Shown piece by piece: positions 28,917 through 41,107 of a stretch of 64,000 nucleotides of DNA. Numbering within the stretch: position 1 is the stretch's first letter; each line of letters opens with the position of its first letter. A model generated the notes under the pieces. It saw only the letters and a program-made list of their open reading frames with translations. It was not told the origin of the DNA and did not search any database. The stretch covers positions 1-64,000 of the forward strand of contig JAPEHQ010000021.1 in the NCBI GenBank assembly GCA_027405735.1. Reading direction: 5' to 3'. The position numbers and the translations under genes are program-made. This DNA comes from Mucor racemosus (lineage: Eukaryota > Mucoromycota > Mucoromycetes > Mucorales > Mucoraceae).

Positions 28917-30087
28917 ATAAAAGCAACGATGAGTAGCAAGTTCGACAGAATATTAAAATAAGGAGGTTAAGAATAAAATATAACGATAATAGATTTTGTT
29001 CTTTTTTCAATACAGTTAAAATATAAACCTTTTATTGATTGAAATATCAAGAAAAAAGAAGAAGAAAAAAAGACTAAAAAATCTAGATAATATAAAAAAG
29101 CCTTTAATTATGTAGAAAAACGAATCCAGGCCCTTAAAGTATCATATATTTATAACTTGATACACCAAAAAAAGACATTGAGGCTGATTGAGTTACAATG
29201 TATTCTTGAATCTAAATTTATTGAATAGCACAAAATAAACAATGACACACCATGTTTTTTATTCTGCTAATCTACTCTTTTATGAGCAAAATATTCTCTA
29301 TATCTCATAATCCATGTTGTATCAAATGTCAAATCTCAAAGAAACCATCATTAACTATGCTACATCTGTGTTTCAAATTTTGTTTCTTTAATTTGAATAG
29401 AAATCCAGACATTTTTTTATGTAAATTAGGGTATCTCCAATCAGCTTCATAAATTCGTTTAAACATTCAAACCAAACAAAAAAAAAATTCAGGGTATTTC
29501 ATTGAACTATAGTCTAGTAGTTGATGGCCTAAAATTAAGTCTAATGTTTTGAAAAGGTTGTAAAAAAATTGGTTAGAATGTTCGCATCTACTCGATAACA
29601 AACGTTTCGATATTGAAAAAAAAAAAAAAAACTTATATTGCAAATCAGGGCACATGCTCTACAAACTACTTTAGTGATTAATTTATTGTAGAAACGCACT
29701 GACTTTATATTTTATGACATAAAATCTTTAAATACAGGCAGAATCCCGGGAAATTGGTTTAGTCTATAGTATTTTTTTTTTCATTTATTAATGTGCCACG
29801 TCGGATGATGTTAGAACCCTTGGCATAAATATATGAAAAAGGGGGGGGGGGCGTTATTCAAAAGTATTACAGTATAATGTACCATATGTACAGCCAAAAT
29901 GATATTCAATACTTGTCTTGTATCAGATCAACATAAATTCACACAGAAAAAAAAAAAGACATATTTGATTGATTATTATTTAATATTTATATTAACCAAT
30001 AATAGAATGGTTTGATTAAGTGTATATTTTGAATGTTCTTGGCATTTAACTCGACTCGACTCGACTCAGCTCGGCTCGCTTCTCAAA
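28917..30087. other. Intergenic region between DRS2 start and SNARE stop
   Basis: This is 1.17 kb. The DRS2 5' leader side (28917-29100) has A-rich tracts. A run of eleven G occurs at 29841-29851, and a short (tcgac)n-type stretch lies near 30052-30078 just past the SNARE stop. No gene recognised. Confidence 0.5.
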
Positions 30088-31091
30088 TTACATTAATATC
30101 ACCAATGCTAGCAAAATGATGAGTACAATGATGAGACAGCATATACAGTAGCCAGATTTTGATTCTATTTTACATCATCATTTAGTGGCTTGATATAAAG
30201 CATATTTCGTCATATAAATACCTTCTTCTTTTTTTAAAATTGTAGTAACTCTGCGCATTGCATTCTTTAATTTCCCTTCTGAACGATCTACATGATCCCC
30301 CAAGTCATCCAATAAACTAAATATGGTTTAGTTTGCATTCCTTGTAATGCTCAGCTTTATACTTACATGACTTGATCATCGATTTCTGTGTTCATTGTAC
30401 CTGCAATTTCCTTCAAGTTTACCAAAGTTCCTCCCATTGCATCCAAATGTTGATCTTGGTCTTGCATAATCATCTAATTAAATAAACGATAAATTTTCCT
30501 CCGACTTTATGTATTTTGTACAATTAAAATACCATCTGCTGTTGTTGTTCGTTTTCAATGAATATACTATTATCATTTTGCCGTGCTGTTTGATAAGAGC
30601 TACCGCCATTAGGTGACTAAATTCCAAACTGGATTACTATTATAGACTTCCATACGATTTTGTTTTTATATACCTGACTATTAGATGGTGAATATTGTTT
30701 TTTGCTCGGTGGATTTGCTAATGTATTACGAATAACTTGGATATTATTGCGAGACGTATTCAAGAATTTCTTTCTGGTATTCATGTCCCTTGCGGTCAGA
30801 TTAAATTGTTGAGGATTTTGTTGTGCAGCTTGTAAAGCCTCCTCTAAATCTTCTATATCTTGTTCTATAGCTTCTAAAGCCGAGTTGAGTTCATCAGCTG
30901 TCCATAATAACTCTTGGTTTTTGGGTGAAGAAACAGTTTGTTGAATACGTTTCCAAGATTCAAATAAATTGTTTGCATTCACAAGAGCTTCTTCAACTTG
31001 ACTTAATAAAACGAAATAATAATTAGTTGCATTCAATATTAGTTTATTGTCTTTTAAACCTTTTAACGATAAGAAAAGGGTCTTGGTCCAT
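30088..31091 (-). CDS. TLG1: Syntaxin-6/Tlg1-like Qc-SNARE of the endosome-TGN system
   Basis: Six exons, in coding order: 31060-31091, 30674-31001, 30533-30616, 30367-30473, 30222-30316, 30088-30164, giving 240 residues. I chose the ATG at 31091 because it gives the family opening MDQDPFLIVK joined by splicing to SQVEEALVNANNLF. A longer unspliced frame reads through the first intron and is not family-like. The N-terminal domain carries the syntaxin-6 pattern WTADELNSALEAIEQD..DLEEAL..NP..FNLT. The SNARE motif (about 150-215) has zero-layer Gln182 in EIDDQVILLDDL. A C-terminal tail anchor (about 222-240) is preceded by cysteines that could be palmitoylated. Known family role: fusion of endosome-derived vesicles with the trans-Golgi network. 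This is the same compartment where Drs2 acts, though adjacency is not evidence of coregulation. Confidence 0.88.
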
Positions 31092-31929
31092 TTTATCTGA
31101 GTGGTATCTGCATAACACGCGAAAAACATGCTTCCCACAACGACAAGGCTTTTAATACTCGAAAACTCCGCATTGAGATGTTGTTGGTCATGCTGAATAC
31201 ATGTACTAATATGACCTTTACTGCTATACACTTGCGAGTGCTGAAAAATATAATTGACTAAATGATACTAAGGTTACGTTAATGACACAAACTTTTCCAA
31301 TGCCAAAACGTTTTTTTTTTACCAATTGCTTCATAGTAAGGTTTGACATGGAAAAGCTGTACTGCAAGAGTCATATATCAAATATATTGCACATAATTGA
31401 CCGCACTTATTTAGACAACATATAAAAATTTATAACAAATGCATAATAATAATAGCAAGCTCTAGGAGTTATTTTATGCCCCTGAAATAAAACTGAACTA
31501 ATATTAAGGCATTTATTACATACATTATCATCTAAATGTTTACAATATTGGAAACGTTATTTGCTTTAGGAAATTTCACGCTTGGTGTTTATATATAATT
31601 TATGAAAATGGTGAAAAGTCGCCATGGATGATTAAAGAAATGAAAAAAGGTATCATTATCAGTTTTTCATATTACAAGATGCATGTAAGCGAGCCCCGGA
31701 TTTGAATAATATGTAATGATGTTTATAATCGATTTTTGTTTTTATTTTATAGCAGTTAAAAAAAGCTGTTAAACATGACATCTGGATAAAGTAGCACTCA
31801 TGACATTTAATTAAACAATTCGTTAACAAGACAAAGATATACGATTTTTTGATGTTTTTTCCGTACAGTTATTGTATATCATCAATGTGGATACTCGACG
31901 TTTTTTTTTTTTAAAAAAAAAGCAGATAT

Positions 31930-32170
31930 ACAAGCCCATTTGCGCTACAACTTTGATTATATATAAAAAAGACGTTTACTCATCAATTTGGTAGTTTACA
32001 TTGCTATATATGCTGGTTTTGGCTAATTTAATGTTATTTCTAAAATAGTCGTCTGCTAGTCCACAAACCTTCTTTCGAAGAAGTGATCGTTTTATTCCTA
32101 CGAGTTAACCAGCAAATCAATTGGATGCTAGAGGTATAACACTAGACATTGTTACGACCGTAGTATATAT
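31930..32170 (-). repeat. Dispersed repeat family C, inverted copy
   Basis: The reverse complement aligns with 34370-34610: aatttggtagtt..attg..catatatgctg.ttttggct mirrors the block near 34480-34520, and 'gttaaccagcaaatcaat' mirrors the block near 34390-34405. Its outer part 'gcgctacaactttgattata' also matches the complement of 57640-57660. Together with 34330-34610 it forms inverted flanks around 2.2 kb. Confidence 0.65.
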
Positions 32171-32439
32171 TTTGAAACTTGCAACCCATTTGGATCAATA
32201 TTATTGATATGCAAGCAATGTTTCAATTGTTTTATTTATTTATTTTAGCAGCAAGAGAGTTTTTTTTTTTTGGAAACATGGCTAAAATTCTTAAAAAACA
32301 ATTGTTAGCTAATGAAACCAATATGTTTTATTTGTACATCTACTACACAATAAATGCAACTTCAAAATTCAACCTCAAACCATTATTTGATTTTATAAGA
32401 ATTTTCGAAGAATATCTGAAACAACAAGCAACAAACAAC

Positions 32440-33610
32440 CCAGAAATCTCATACGACGCATTCTTTAGGATATACCTTAGACACTACTAAACAGACATGA
32501 ATTGGTCGCATTATGCTATCTATCCCTAAATTTATTTTGTATCTCACAAAAGACTCAAAAACGCGTAAAATTCACTGCTTTTCCCTTGAAAACTGGGTCT
32601 CATTTTTCATCCCTGCTCTACTTTTTGTTTTCACTAAATAACACCAAGAAAAAAATATATGCCAATGTACCTGAGATGTTCACCTATAATCCAAAACAAG
32701 TATCCGGAAATATCCTACTTTTTACAGTTGGTATTAATTTTTCAGTGCTAAGGTTTCAGATTTTTTACGCGTATGTCACTGCTAATGGATTGAAAACTTT
32801 GAGGCTTCATATCTCCAGAAAAAATTAAGCTATACTAGCACTTTTTAATAATAAAACTTACTTGTTTTGAAGCGCTCTATAACATATTTGAATATAAAAA
32901 AATTCTGAGCACTTTTTTTTTTTTTCATTTTTTTTTGACATTTCTATAGTAGGTTTCAAAATATTGGTTAAAATAAGCTACATTTTTTTTGCAATCATAT
33001 CATTAAGCTCGTTAAGCTCTCTCGGACCCAATTTAGTTTTTTTCAAAATATTGATTTTTCGTGGAGATATCCTCAAAAATGTGTATAAAAAGGTACCTCC
33101 ATTTCTAGCTTCCATTTTTCCCTTGTATACCCTCATCCCAAATTCTGAAACTGAAAATTTTTTGACAAAAATCTTGTTTTCTCTATGTAAAATGCAGCTA
33201 GAAACTTGTACAATAGCTTGATCAACAGATAATGTTTTTCTACATCATTTTCAGTAGCTATATTTTAAATATATTTATAAAAAGTGATGTGTATCTTCAA
33301 AAAACCTCCAAAATTTCAATTGCATTTTACGCAAAATTTAATGTGAAATGTTTGTCTGAATTTTATTTAGATGGATACAGAATCCAAAACTGTACAAAAG
33401 TTATTTAAAATACTAGGTCGACTTACTTTGCAGTTCATGATCAATTAAACGATTTTGTTTTTTTCATCATTTTTCGTCCATTTTTTAAAATAAATTTTGG
33501 AACCCAGTTATGATAAGCTGTAAGCTGTGATATCGACTATTATTTTGATTATCTCAATGAAAAATCAATATTTTTTGCTAAAACAAAAAATGCAGAGTAG
33601 CAATCAATTA
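32440..33610 (+). repeat. Dispersed repeat family A, longest copy
   Basis: This ~1.15 kb block matches 50565-51565 in reverse complement along most of its length, and 14905-15400 in reverse complement over its first part. A weaker match to 1216-2125 of each satellite unit keeps the same landmark order. Open frames at 32964-33221 and its mirror at 50937-51173 (minus) translate to similar peptides (FFKILIFRGDILKN..). They lack start-context or domain support, and the similarity is explained by DNA homology. No transposase or reverse transcriptase is visible. Confidence 0.75.
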
Positions 33611-33859
33611 GACCTATCTTGTGAGAACAAAAATTAAGCCATGGACAATGAGTTTTAATTTTTAAAAAATAATAAACTATTATTTACAACTGCAGAAAAC
33701 AAAGAAAAAAATTCCATCCTTGTGAATATTGATCCAGTTAATCTTCAATTATACATGATGGTAATAGATTTAAATATATCTTGCATGAAAGTTTATACTT
33801 CTACTCTCACAGATCACTGTGAATTGAGGAAATCATACGCAAAACATGATATTTCTGTC

Positions 33860-34350
33860 CAATAAAACCACGTGTTGTGTCGTATATTTTCATGTTTGAT
33901 AGATAATACTTGAAAAAGAATATAATTTAAAGAGAATGAGTAATAAATTATTTCTTCAACTGTATAATAAAAACAAGATATCGTTTATTTAGATATAAAA
34001 GTGTGGCCTTTTATATTGATTTGACATTGACATCCTAAGATGTAATTTAAGTCATTATTAAACCATTAGATCTGTTTGATAGTAATCTATGGATATAAAT
34101 GGATCAATTATAATCTAACCGTGCTTGCAGAGCTTGTGAGTTGCCTTGTTTCAATACTGCGCTAAATTTGCTTGTTGGATGCTGATTTGATAGCTATGTC
34201 AATAACTCCATGAAAAATATGTATTTTTTAAAGATTTAAAAACCATTCAGTAGATAATGTTTTATAAAATGTGTTTGAGTATATACTACGGATTATTAGT
34301 AGACCAATACATCTTGCAATCTATTGATTACAACATGTATTGAAGTGTAA
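33860..34350 (+). repeat. Diverged relic of the satellite unit start
   Basis: 33860-34210 matches the junction of two satellite units. It begins with 'gtcgtatattttcatgtttga', runs through the unit start at 'cttcaactgtataataaaaa' and continues to 'gatttgatagcta', at an estimated 85-90% identity. After 34210 the match stops. At 34306-34350 the sequence matches unit positions 377-425 in reverse complement (caatctattgatt, catgtattgaag). So this is an older, rearranged copy about 19 kb away from the array. Confidence 0.75.
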
Positions 34351-34610
34351 ATTATTGATACCAGACACTGTATAACTTTAGCACCCCATTGATTTGCTGG
34401 TTAAATCGTAAGAATCAAGTGCCCACTTTTTCCAATTGGGGGTTTGTGATTCAGTAGACCGTTTGAAGTTAGAAATAGCATCAAATCAGCCAAAATCAGC
34501 ATATATGACAATGATAACTACCAAAATTAATACGTAAACGCTCTGAATATATGCTAATACGCATACTGCAAAGGTAAATCACCAGCATTTATTTTACTCG
34601 GCATCCTGAA
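34330..34610 (+). repeat. Dispersed repeat family C, direct copy
   Basis: This shares 'agaccgtttgaagttagaaatag', in shortened and altered forms, with 57550-57580, and 'gctgatttgatgctatttct' in mirrored form with 32020-32050. The block continues to 'cagcatttattttactcgg'. It forms the right arm of the inverted pair with 31930-32170. Confidence 0.65.
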
Positions 34611-35538
34611 CAAACGCCGAATGGGCCGACGGCCGATAAACAAAACGAATAGATTGACGATCTTTTACATCATGTACGTTGAATTCAAGATGGACGGCAC
34701 ATAAAAATAAAAAATAGCTATACAGTATGTGCTTACTGGAGCAATAGTGCTCATACTTTGTCTTTTGATTTATTTGCAGTTTGCAAAAGCGTATTTGCTG
34801 ACATTGATTGCTATTTTCAGGAACAAATTTTGGGCCGAAATCGAAGGGTTCCTCGATGAGCTAGCGCGTTGTATATACTCCTCTGTATTCATTTTGTGTA
34901 TTATATACCGGTATGTACAAATGTTTTGCTTGTATGCAAGGGGCGGTAAGGGTTTGCTCGCCTCAATCTTCATAAGGTTATTCAAAAGATGAGTGATTTC
35001 TGGTACAGTATTAAATAACAATGATTTTGTTAGTAAAATCATAATGATAGAAAACTCATGTTATGGTATAAATATTTGTTATTAATATATATTTTGACTA
35101 AGCAATTAGTATGTACCAGCCTTTTTGAGCATACCAGCATGACACCGTATGTAACTGAAGAGCGCGCTGATTTACAATATTTATATCCGAGATGTTGTAT
35201 TTATCAATTATAACAATTTTAATAAATGATTGCAATTGCAATTTAATTATTAAAATGGTCTTTTCTATCTTCAAATTGGATAATACGAGACCTTATTTCA
35301 TCAACGAGCTTGATTCTGTAATTTTATTCAAATTTATCGTTTTATAATATTAAAACAAAATTAGGATCATGTTACGTATGTGAAAATCCACCACAACTTG
35401 TGTTACGTTTAATACATTGTACGACATGTCATTATGAAAATAAGGTTAAAGTTTTATTTGGAAGGGGAAGAACTATTGTTACATGAGAAAATAATAACAT
35501 GAAAAATATATCGTAATAAATAAGAAATACATGGTAAT

Positions 35539-37164
35539 TTATAAACCTGTGAAAATAAGAGGTTCGCGTGGAGGAAATCTAGTCATTCCTAAAAGCACAT
35601 TGTCCTGAGCGCGCTTTCCTGATTTTGTTCTTACGTCGTAACGCACGAGCATCTCTGCAATTACATACTTGATTTCATTAGCGGCAAAGAAACGACCAGG
35701 ACAAGCATGGGCGCCCAAACCAAATGTAAGAAATTCTATACCTATAGTGGTAGATTTGATTTTCTTTCCTACAAATCGATAAGCATCAAATTCTTCTAGA
35801 GGTGAATCTCCCATAAAGACTTCTCCAGTATCTTCATCAATAGGCAAGTAACGAATATCGCGATGCGCTTGTTCCAACGCACCAACAACTAAACTGCCTT
35901 TGGGAATAATCTGACCTGTAGACATGGTTGTATCTTGGAGAGCAAGATGGTGCATACCCAAGTAATCTATATCACATCTAAGCACTTCACGGAAGAAGGA
36001 GTCCATCAACGGAAGTTTAGCAACAGCTTCAGGAGTTCTATTGTTACCAAGGGTCGCCACCTCATTCCTTAAATCTTGAATTAAAGTAGGGCGACAAGCT
36101 AATTCATGTAGAGCAAATGATGCAAAATAAGATGTAGTATGAATACTAGCTAATGCAATATTATTAAAATAATAAGCTGCATCTTGCACGCTTCTGGAAG
36201 AACCATCTTCCTTGGGTAAATTGAGAACCATTGAAGTAAATGTTACTTCATAATCATCACCAGCTTGACCATTTCTAATCTTTTTTAATTCAGGTACCAA
36301 AAGGTTCATAATAAGATCCATTTCGTATTCAACAGAAAAGAATCGACGAACAATAAAGTTACCCAACCATGTAGGAAGTATAGACATGAAAACACCGGCT
36401 TTAATAATCTTTTGAGTGAATTGTGCCATGCCGGCTATAAGTTCTTTATCATTGCCGACTTTACTACCAGCAAAACACGGGCATGAAATATTGGAAATTA
36501 GAATAGTTAATGTATCCCAAACGTCGACAATTCGGTCTTCCCCTTTGTTTAAATCAAGTTCTTTATCCAAAGCAGATTTTAATGCAGTTTGGATACGTTC
36601 CGAGAATACTTCAATCTGATTTTCCTTGAAATTATGCTTGATTGGATATAAAACTATAAGAACTGTTTAATTCCTTGCTGCGATATTCATAATGTAAATG
36701 CTCAACTTACTTGGATGCTTTTCTCTTGAACTGACGGTTTCGACAACAAATTTATGCTTGTAAGATGCTTGAACAACTCTTGCAGCAGGAACCAATGTTT
36801 CAATTCCTTGAGTAAAGCTAAAATTCTTTGTTGATTTCATTACTTCACCGATCAATGAACCTGTAACTACAACTAGTTTTCCTTGACCTGGAATTGAAAG
36901 GCGGAAACATGGACCATACGTATTTTTTGCATCATCCAAATATTTGGAAGGATTCTTTTCAAGATCGAATAAATTTCCAATCAAAGGAATTCCGCCCTTG
37001 ACTAAAGGAGGAAAAAGAGAGCCATCAATTGTAGACTTTTTGCTTTTGTTTTTGTACAACTTGTACATTAGAAAAGTGACAGTAGCTGCAGCTGATAGTG
37101 AAAGGCATTGCTTTTTGATTTCATCGTTTTTCTGATAAAATATTTTTGTTGTTTCTGCAAACAT
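35539..37164 (-). CDS. Cytochrome P450 monooxygenase
   Basis: Two exons (36711-37164, 35539-36653) give 522 residues, normal for a fungal microsomal P450. A hydrophobic stretch near residues 22-35 followed by lysines suggests an ER membrane anchor. The K-helix ExxR is seen as FREVLR, and the heme-binding loop as FGLGAHACPGR with the ligand Cys at about 469. The oxygen-binding I-helix reads ASIHTTS rather than AGxDT. This resembles fungal P450s of the ent-kaurene-oxidase-like group (from memory of the AIHTT pattern). The substrate cannot be assigned, and no terpene cyclase or other biosynthetic neighbour is present. The 5' leader holds a very long pyrimidine tract ending 7 bp before the ATG. 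Confidence 0.93.
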
Positions 37165-37171
37165 TTTTTTG

Positions 37172-37211
<40 letters not shown>

Positions 37212-37471
37212 GAGAAATTTCTAGGATTTTTTATTTATTTTTATTTTATTTATGTAAGAAATCGCAGGAGACGAATCGAATCAATGAAGGTGGGGAAAAA
37301 TAATACAGAAAAGGGAGTGGGGCGGGGGGGGGGGGGAGAGGCATGATTGCAGGATCGAAAATGGAACCGGATCAGCATGTCCGCGACAGTGATAACCAAA
37401 AAATGAGCTCGTACAGTAATGAAATCGGCTTGTTTATTAATTTGTTGAAAGTGGTATATTTCTCTATGTGC
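37165..37471 (-). promoter_or_regulatory. P450 upstream region with 34-nt homopolymer and G13 run
   Basis: This 307-bp gap lies between the P450 start and the stop of the gene behind it. A run of 34 A on the plus strand (37172-37205) reads as poly(T) just ahead of the P450 ATG on the coding strand, followed upstream by a ctctttctc block. A run of 13 G lies at 37324-37336. Poly(dA:dT) tracts commonly exclude nucleosomes from fungal promoters; here the tract probably sits in the leader or core promoter. Exact length is uncertain because homopolymers are error-prone in sequencing. Confidence 0.55.
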
Positions 37472-38569
37472 TTATCTACGTTTTCCACCGCCTCCTCCAC
37501 CGCCACTCTTTTTACCACTAAAAGATTTCTTTTTACTACCTTGACGCTTGATTCTCTCAATGTCAGACTTGTTGATAGTCAATGTAGCACCCTTCATACG
37601 ACCAATACCATTAGTAATACCAGGGTCACGATCACGCTTCTTCTCTTTGGATTTAACATATAAATGCTTCAAAGATTTATCGTAAATACCCATATCCTTA
37701 GCTTCTTGTAATTTTTTGATTCCTTTTTGCTTTCTAGATTCATCTAAACTCAATTTCACTGATAATGGCATCTTTTCTCCAGGTGAACTCTATTTTTTCA
37801 ATTAATTAGAATCATGTAGATCACTGCATGTTTATCCAAATCATACCTTGACACCTAATCCTTCTAATTTCTTCATGGTATTTTTTCTTCTCTCTTTTGA
37901 TGTCATCTCTTCTCGTTCTATGAATCGGCAAATGTTAAAAAGCTGCTGCTACATTGTGATATTTTCCGTTTATTACCAAGCTCTTCCAAAAGATTCGACG
38001 TTGCTAATAATTGCTTCAATTCTACATCATGCTTTTGATTTTCACTGTAAGAAAAAAAAAAAAAAAATGCGCAATCTCGATTAATTGTTCATAGTTACTA
38101 AATTATCAAAATGAGATTCTTACGTTTCTTCTTCGATATCCTTCACTGTTGGTTTATTCTTTTGTTCTATAATATCAAGAGGATCCACAGTTGAAATTCG
38201 AGAATCCTACACATAATCCATTAAGAACTACATCCATAAAGAAAGCTCCTGTATACTCCTTACCAAAAATCTCTTTTTCGAAGCTTTATCCTCCAATGAA
38301 GGTTTCTTTTGTAAAACAGATCCATCGAAAACAACAACATTTGGACCAGAAATTTTGCTGATACTTTGTTTCTTTTCAATAATTAACTTTTTCTTTTGTT
38401 GCTTCAACTCTTCTCTGCCGATTTAAAACGAGTTAATAACGCTGAATATTTGATATTTCAATATTTCTTACTTTGAAGTAGTTGCCTTTCTTTTTAAACT
38501 TCTACTAATGTGAGCATTGCTAGCTGTGTTTGCTTTCACACTACTAATTAAGTTTGCCAAAGATGACAT
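37472..38569 (-). CDS. Basic nucleolar-type protein, C1orf131/Faf1-like (DUF4602), tentative
   Basis: Six exons, in coding order: 38472-38569, 38264-38414, 38124-38206, 37977-38044, 37847-37917, 37472-37789, giving 262 residues with all phases consistent. The protein is strongly basic and coiled-coil-like. It contains KISGPNVVVFDGS in the first third and GIGRMKGATLTINKSDIERI in the last third. The latter recalls the conserved C-terminal segment of C1orf131/Faf1, a small-subunit rRNA processing factor. The tail is Gly/Lys/Arg-rich, typical of nucleolar RNA-binding proteins. The family call rests on remembered motif resemblance only. Exon coverage is solid; function is inferred. Confidence 0.6.
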
Positions 38570-39235
38570 TATGTTAAAGTAAAAGAAGATGCAAGCGAAA
38601 AAATTGAATGTTAAATAAGCCACTATAAACATATTTGGGCAAACAGTAGCTGACCACCGCTGTTTTAATTACAAACATGCCAAATGAGTGGAGGCTCTGA
38701 TATATCAAAGTCTAAATGAGTCTTGATCCAACCTGGTTCACTGCTTCTAAAGCAGTGTTTGCAGTACTCAAATATAGTGTGTATATACAGAAAAAAGGGT
38801 ACCACGCTGTGAAAGGGTGCTCTGTACATTTCCCTATTATAGGATCTCATTTATTCACATTTGCTTCTAACGAAATTTAATATGATTAGATGGCTGTTCT
38901 CAATAAACGTTATAGATAAAATATCGCTCCGTAACCATTGAGTCCTAATACAATTATGGGTAAATAAGATACTTTTACACCATGTAAAATATTACAATCT
39001 TTAGACTATAATTATAGCATGTTAATTTTTACATTGTTTAACACCACTATTTATACCATTTTCACACCATTTGAAGTATCGTCCTCATGTTTACACGATT
39101 ATACTTAAAAGCCGTGGTTTAATTGAGGCTTTCAACTTGCATATATATTATTTTAGAGAAATGATATTATGAACAAATTATGTTTTATATATAGGAGGAA
39201 ATAATAAGAAATAATAAACAGGATAGGATGTTGAT
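38570..39235. other. Intergenic region, nothing recognised
   Basis: This is 666 bp of A+T-rich DNA between the promoter of the Faf1-like gene and the 3' end of the first MFS gene. No repeats of the dispersed families, RNA genes or coding exons were seen. Confidence 0.5.
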
Positions 39236-41107
39236 TTACAATCTAAATCTAAAATCAAGCCGATTGCTTCCTTCAGATTTGGTTGTTCGCAAATATTCTT
39301 TCTTGTCTTCATCAGACATGGCACTCCATTTATTTGCTCTGATTTTGTTGGTTAGACTATATCTGGTTCTTTGAAATACAAAAAAGATACCAGCAATAGC
39401 CATCAAAGCAAAATTGACCCAGTTACCAACATGGAATCTCGGAGCATCACTTGCCTCTACAATGCAATATATTAATAATTGGCGATGGATACATGTAGAA
39501 CTTGTATACTTACGGTAGATCTGAGATCCAGGGACACCGCAAATATTAGCAGATCCTATAACTGCACCCAAAGCGATAGTGCGCTTACCAACAGGAGCTA
39601 AATTAGAAGACATCCAAGCAATTTGCATACCGTGCCATGATGGTGCAGAGGCAACAAACAAAGCAGCTGCATAAAAACTCCAGCGACCAGCGCCGTCTGG
39701 TAAAAATTGCAACACCAAGAAACCAACCATAGACCATATACAACCAATGAGAGCATGTAAGGCATAGTTTCCATATCTATCAGCACTTTTTGCAATAATA
39801 ATCGAAATGATTAAACCAATAAAGAAAGAAGGAACTGTTAGAAGATTACTAGTAGTAACATCGAAACCATATCCTTTGATTAAGGTGGGAAGATAAGTGC
39901 CAACTGGAGTATGAGGCATGATACTATATATATATATATGTAAATGAGTGGGTTGTTTAAATAATTCAATGTAACTTACCCAACAAATGTGATAAGCAAA
40001 TGAACCCAAAGCTTTGTATCAACTACACTAATCTTGACATCATGCCATGTAATACGTTCGTATTGTTCTTTCTTGGTCTTGTCATCACGAATAACTCTAG
40101 TTACAGCAATATTACGTTCACGTTCAGTAAACCATCCATTCTTTCCACGCAATAACCCAGCAGTAGTTGCAGGACTTCCAGGAACATAAAAGCTACATAA
40201 TTTTAGTATACATATTATATGGTAAAATAATAATATCGACTTACAATGCAATTATACCAACAATATGAGTAAATATACCATCAATGATGAAAAGCCATTT
40301 CCAACCATAAAGACCACCAATACCAGCCATACGAAAGATACCGAATGAAATTAAACCAGAGAAAGCAGAAGCAAAGGACTGAATACCCCAAAACCAAGCA
40401 AGTCGAGTAGCTAATTCATTTGTTTTATACCAACCAGTGAGGTATGTTAAACTAGCAGGAATAAATCCAGCTTCAGTTAATGCAACAAAGAAACGAACAG
40501 CAATATAACCGCTAAAATTCTGTATCTACTTGTTAATAAATATATTACAAAAATTGATATATATATATATATATAACTCACATGGATCAATGAGTGTGCC
40601 CAAGTAACAACTGCCCAAGAATTCATTAAAATAGGGATCCATATATGAGCACCCACACGTTTAACGATTGGATTAGTAAACAGAGTGCCCACAGTAAAGA
40701 CAATAGAATGAACAAGAGTACCAGTATTTACACCGTTAATACCAAAACCAAGATCAGAAGGAAGATTATCAGAAATAGCATTAGCTATATAGATGTTAGC
40801 ATTAAAAGAATTATTAGGTGAGCGTTGCACACATCTTACAAATATTGGTACGATCCATATTCAATACAAATGTCATTAAAAGTACAAATGACATTAAACG
40901 GATATCAATTTTATTTACTACAGCACGTTCTTCTTCTTCTGTCCATTGCAAATCAGGCACATAACCTTCAGCAGAAAGCTCACTTTTATCTGTACTGTAA
41001 ATGGAGGATCCATCAGATATGGAGACGCCATCTTTCTCTTTGCCACCAGCAATCTTTATCTCAATTACTTGTTTAATATCTTTTTCTTGCTCTTGTTGTT
41101 GTACCAT
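39236..41107 (-). CDS. MFS transporter, anion:cation symporter (Dal5/allantoate-permease-like) type, paralogue 1
   Basis: Six exons, in coding order: 40840-41107, 40582-40784, 40245-40519, 39980-40192, 39514-39923, 39236-39456, giving 529 residues. It has an acidic N-tail, then TM1 with the family motif NMDRTNI, followed by about 12 membrane spans. A conserved loop FYVPGSPATTAGLLRGKNGW is followed by TERERNIAVTRVIRD, typical of fungal permeases of the Dal5/Tna1/allantoate group. Such proteins take up organic anions (allantoate, nicotinate, pantothenate and similar) with protons; the substrate here is unknown. Introns 1-5 fall at the same places as in the paralogue at 47525-49461. ATG at 41107 was preferred over one at 41140 because the latter would add a short hydrophobic leader absent from the paralogue. 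Confidence 0.92.

Larger units (their letters stand above)
31092..35538. other. Repeat-rich 4.4 kb intergenic cluster
   Basis: No intact gene is visible. The stretch is a mosaic of family C (inverted pair near 31930-32170 and 34330-34610), family A (32440-33610) and a segment matching the first 260 bp of the satellite unit (33860-34210). A 70-codon plus-strand tail ending near 32490 has a coding-like texture but no recognised domain. Other parts are A+T-rich without features. Confidence 0.6.

Noticed and set aside
32964..33221. Similar peptides encoded at 32964-33221 (+) and 50937-51173 (-), which could look like a conserved gene family
   Set aside because: They are inverted DNA copies of repeat A. 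The surrounding non-coding DNA is equally similar, the ends of the frames differ, and no domain is visible.
35263..35450. Coding-like pieces upstream of 35450 (MVFSIFKLDNTRPYF and CYVCENPP..HCTTC with a CxxC pair pattern)
   Set aside because: The apparent intron between them (gtaatttt..ttag) joins the pieces in the wrong phase, and the alternative phases hit stops. At most a relic, too weak to list as a feature.
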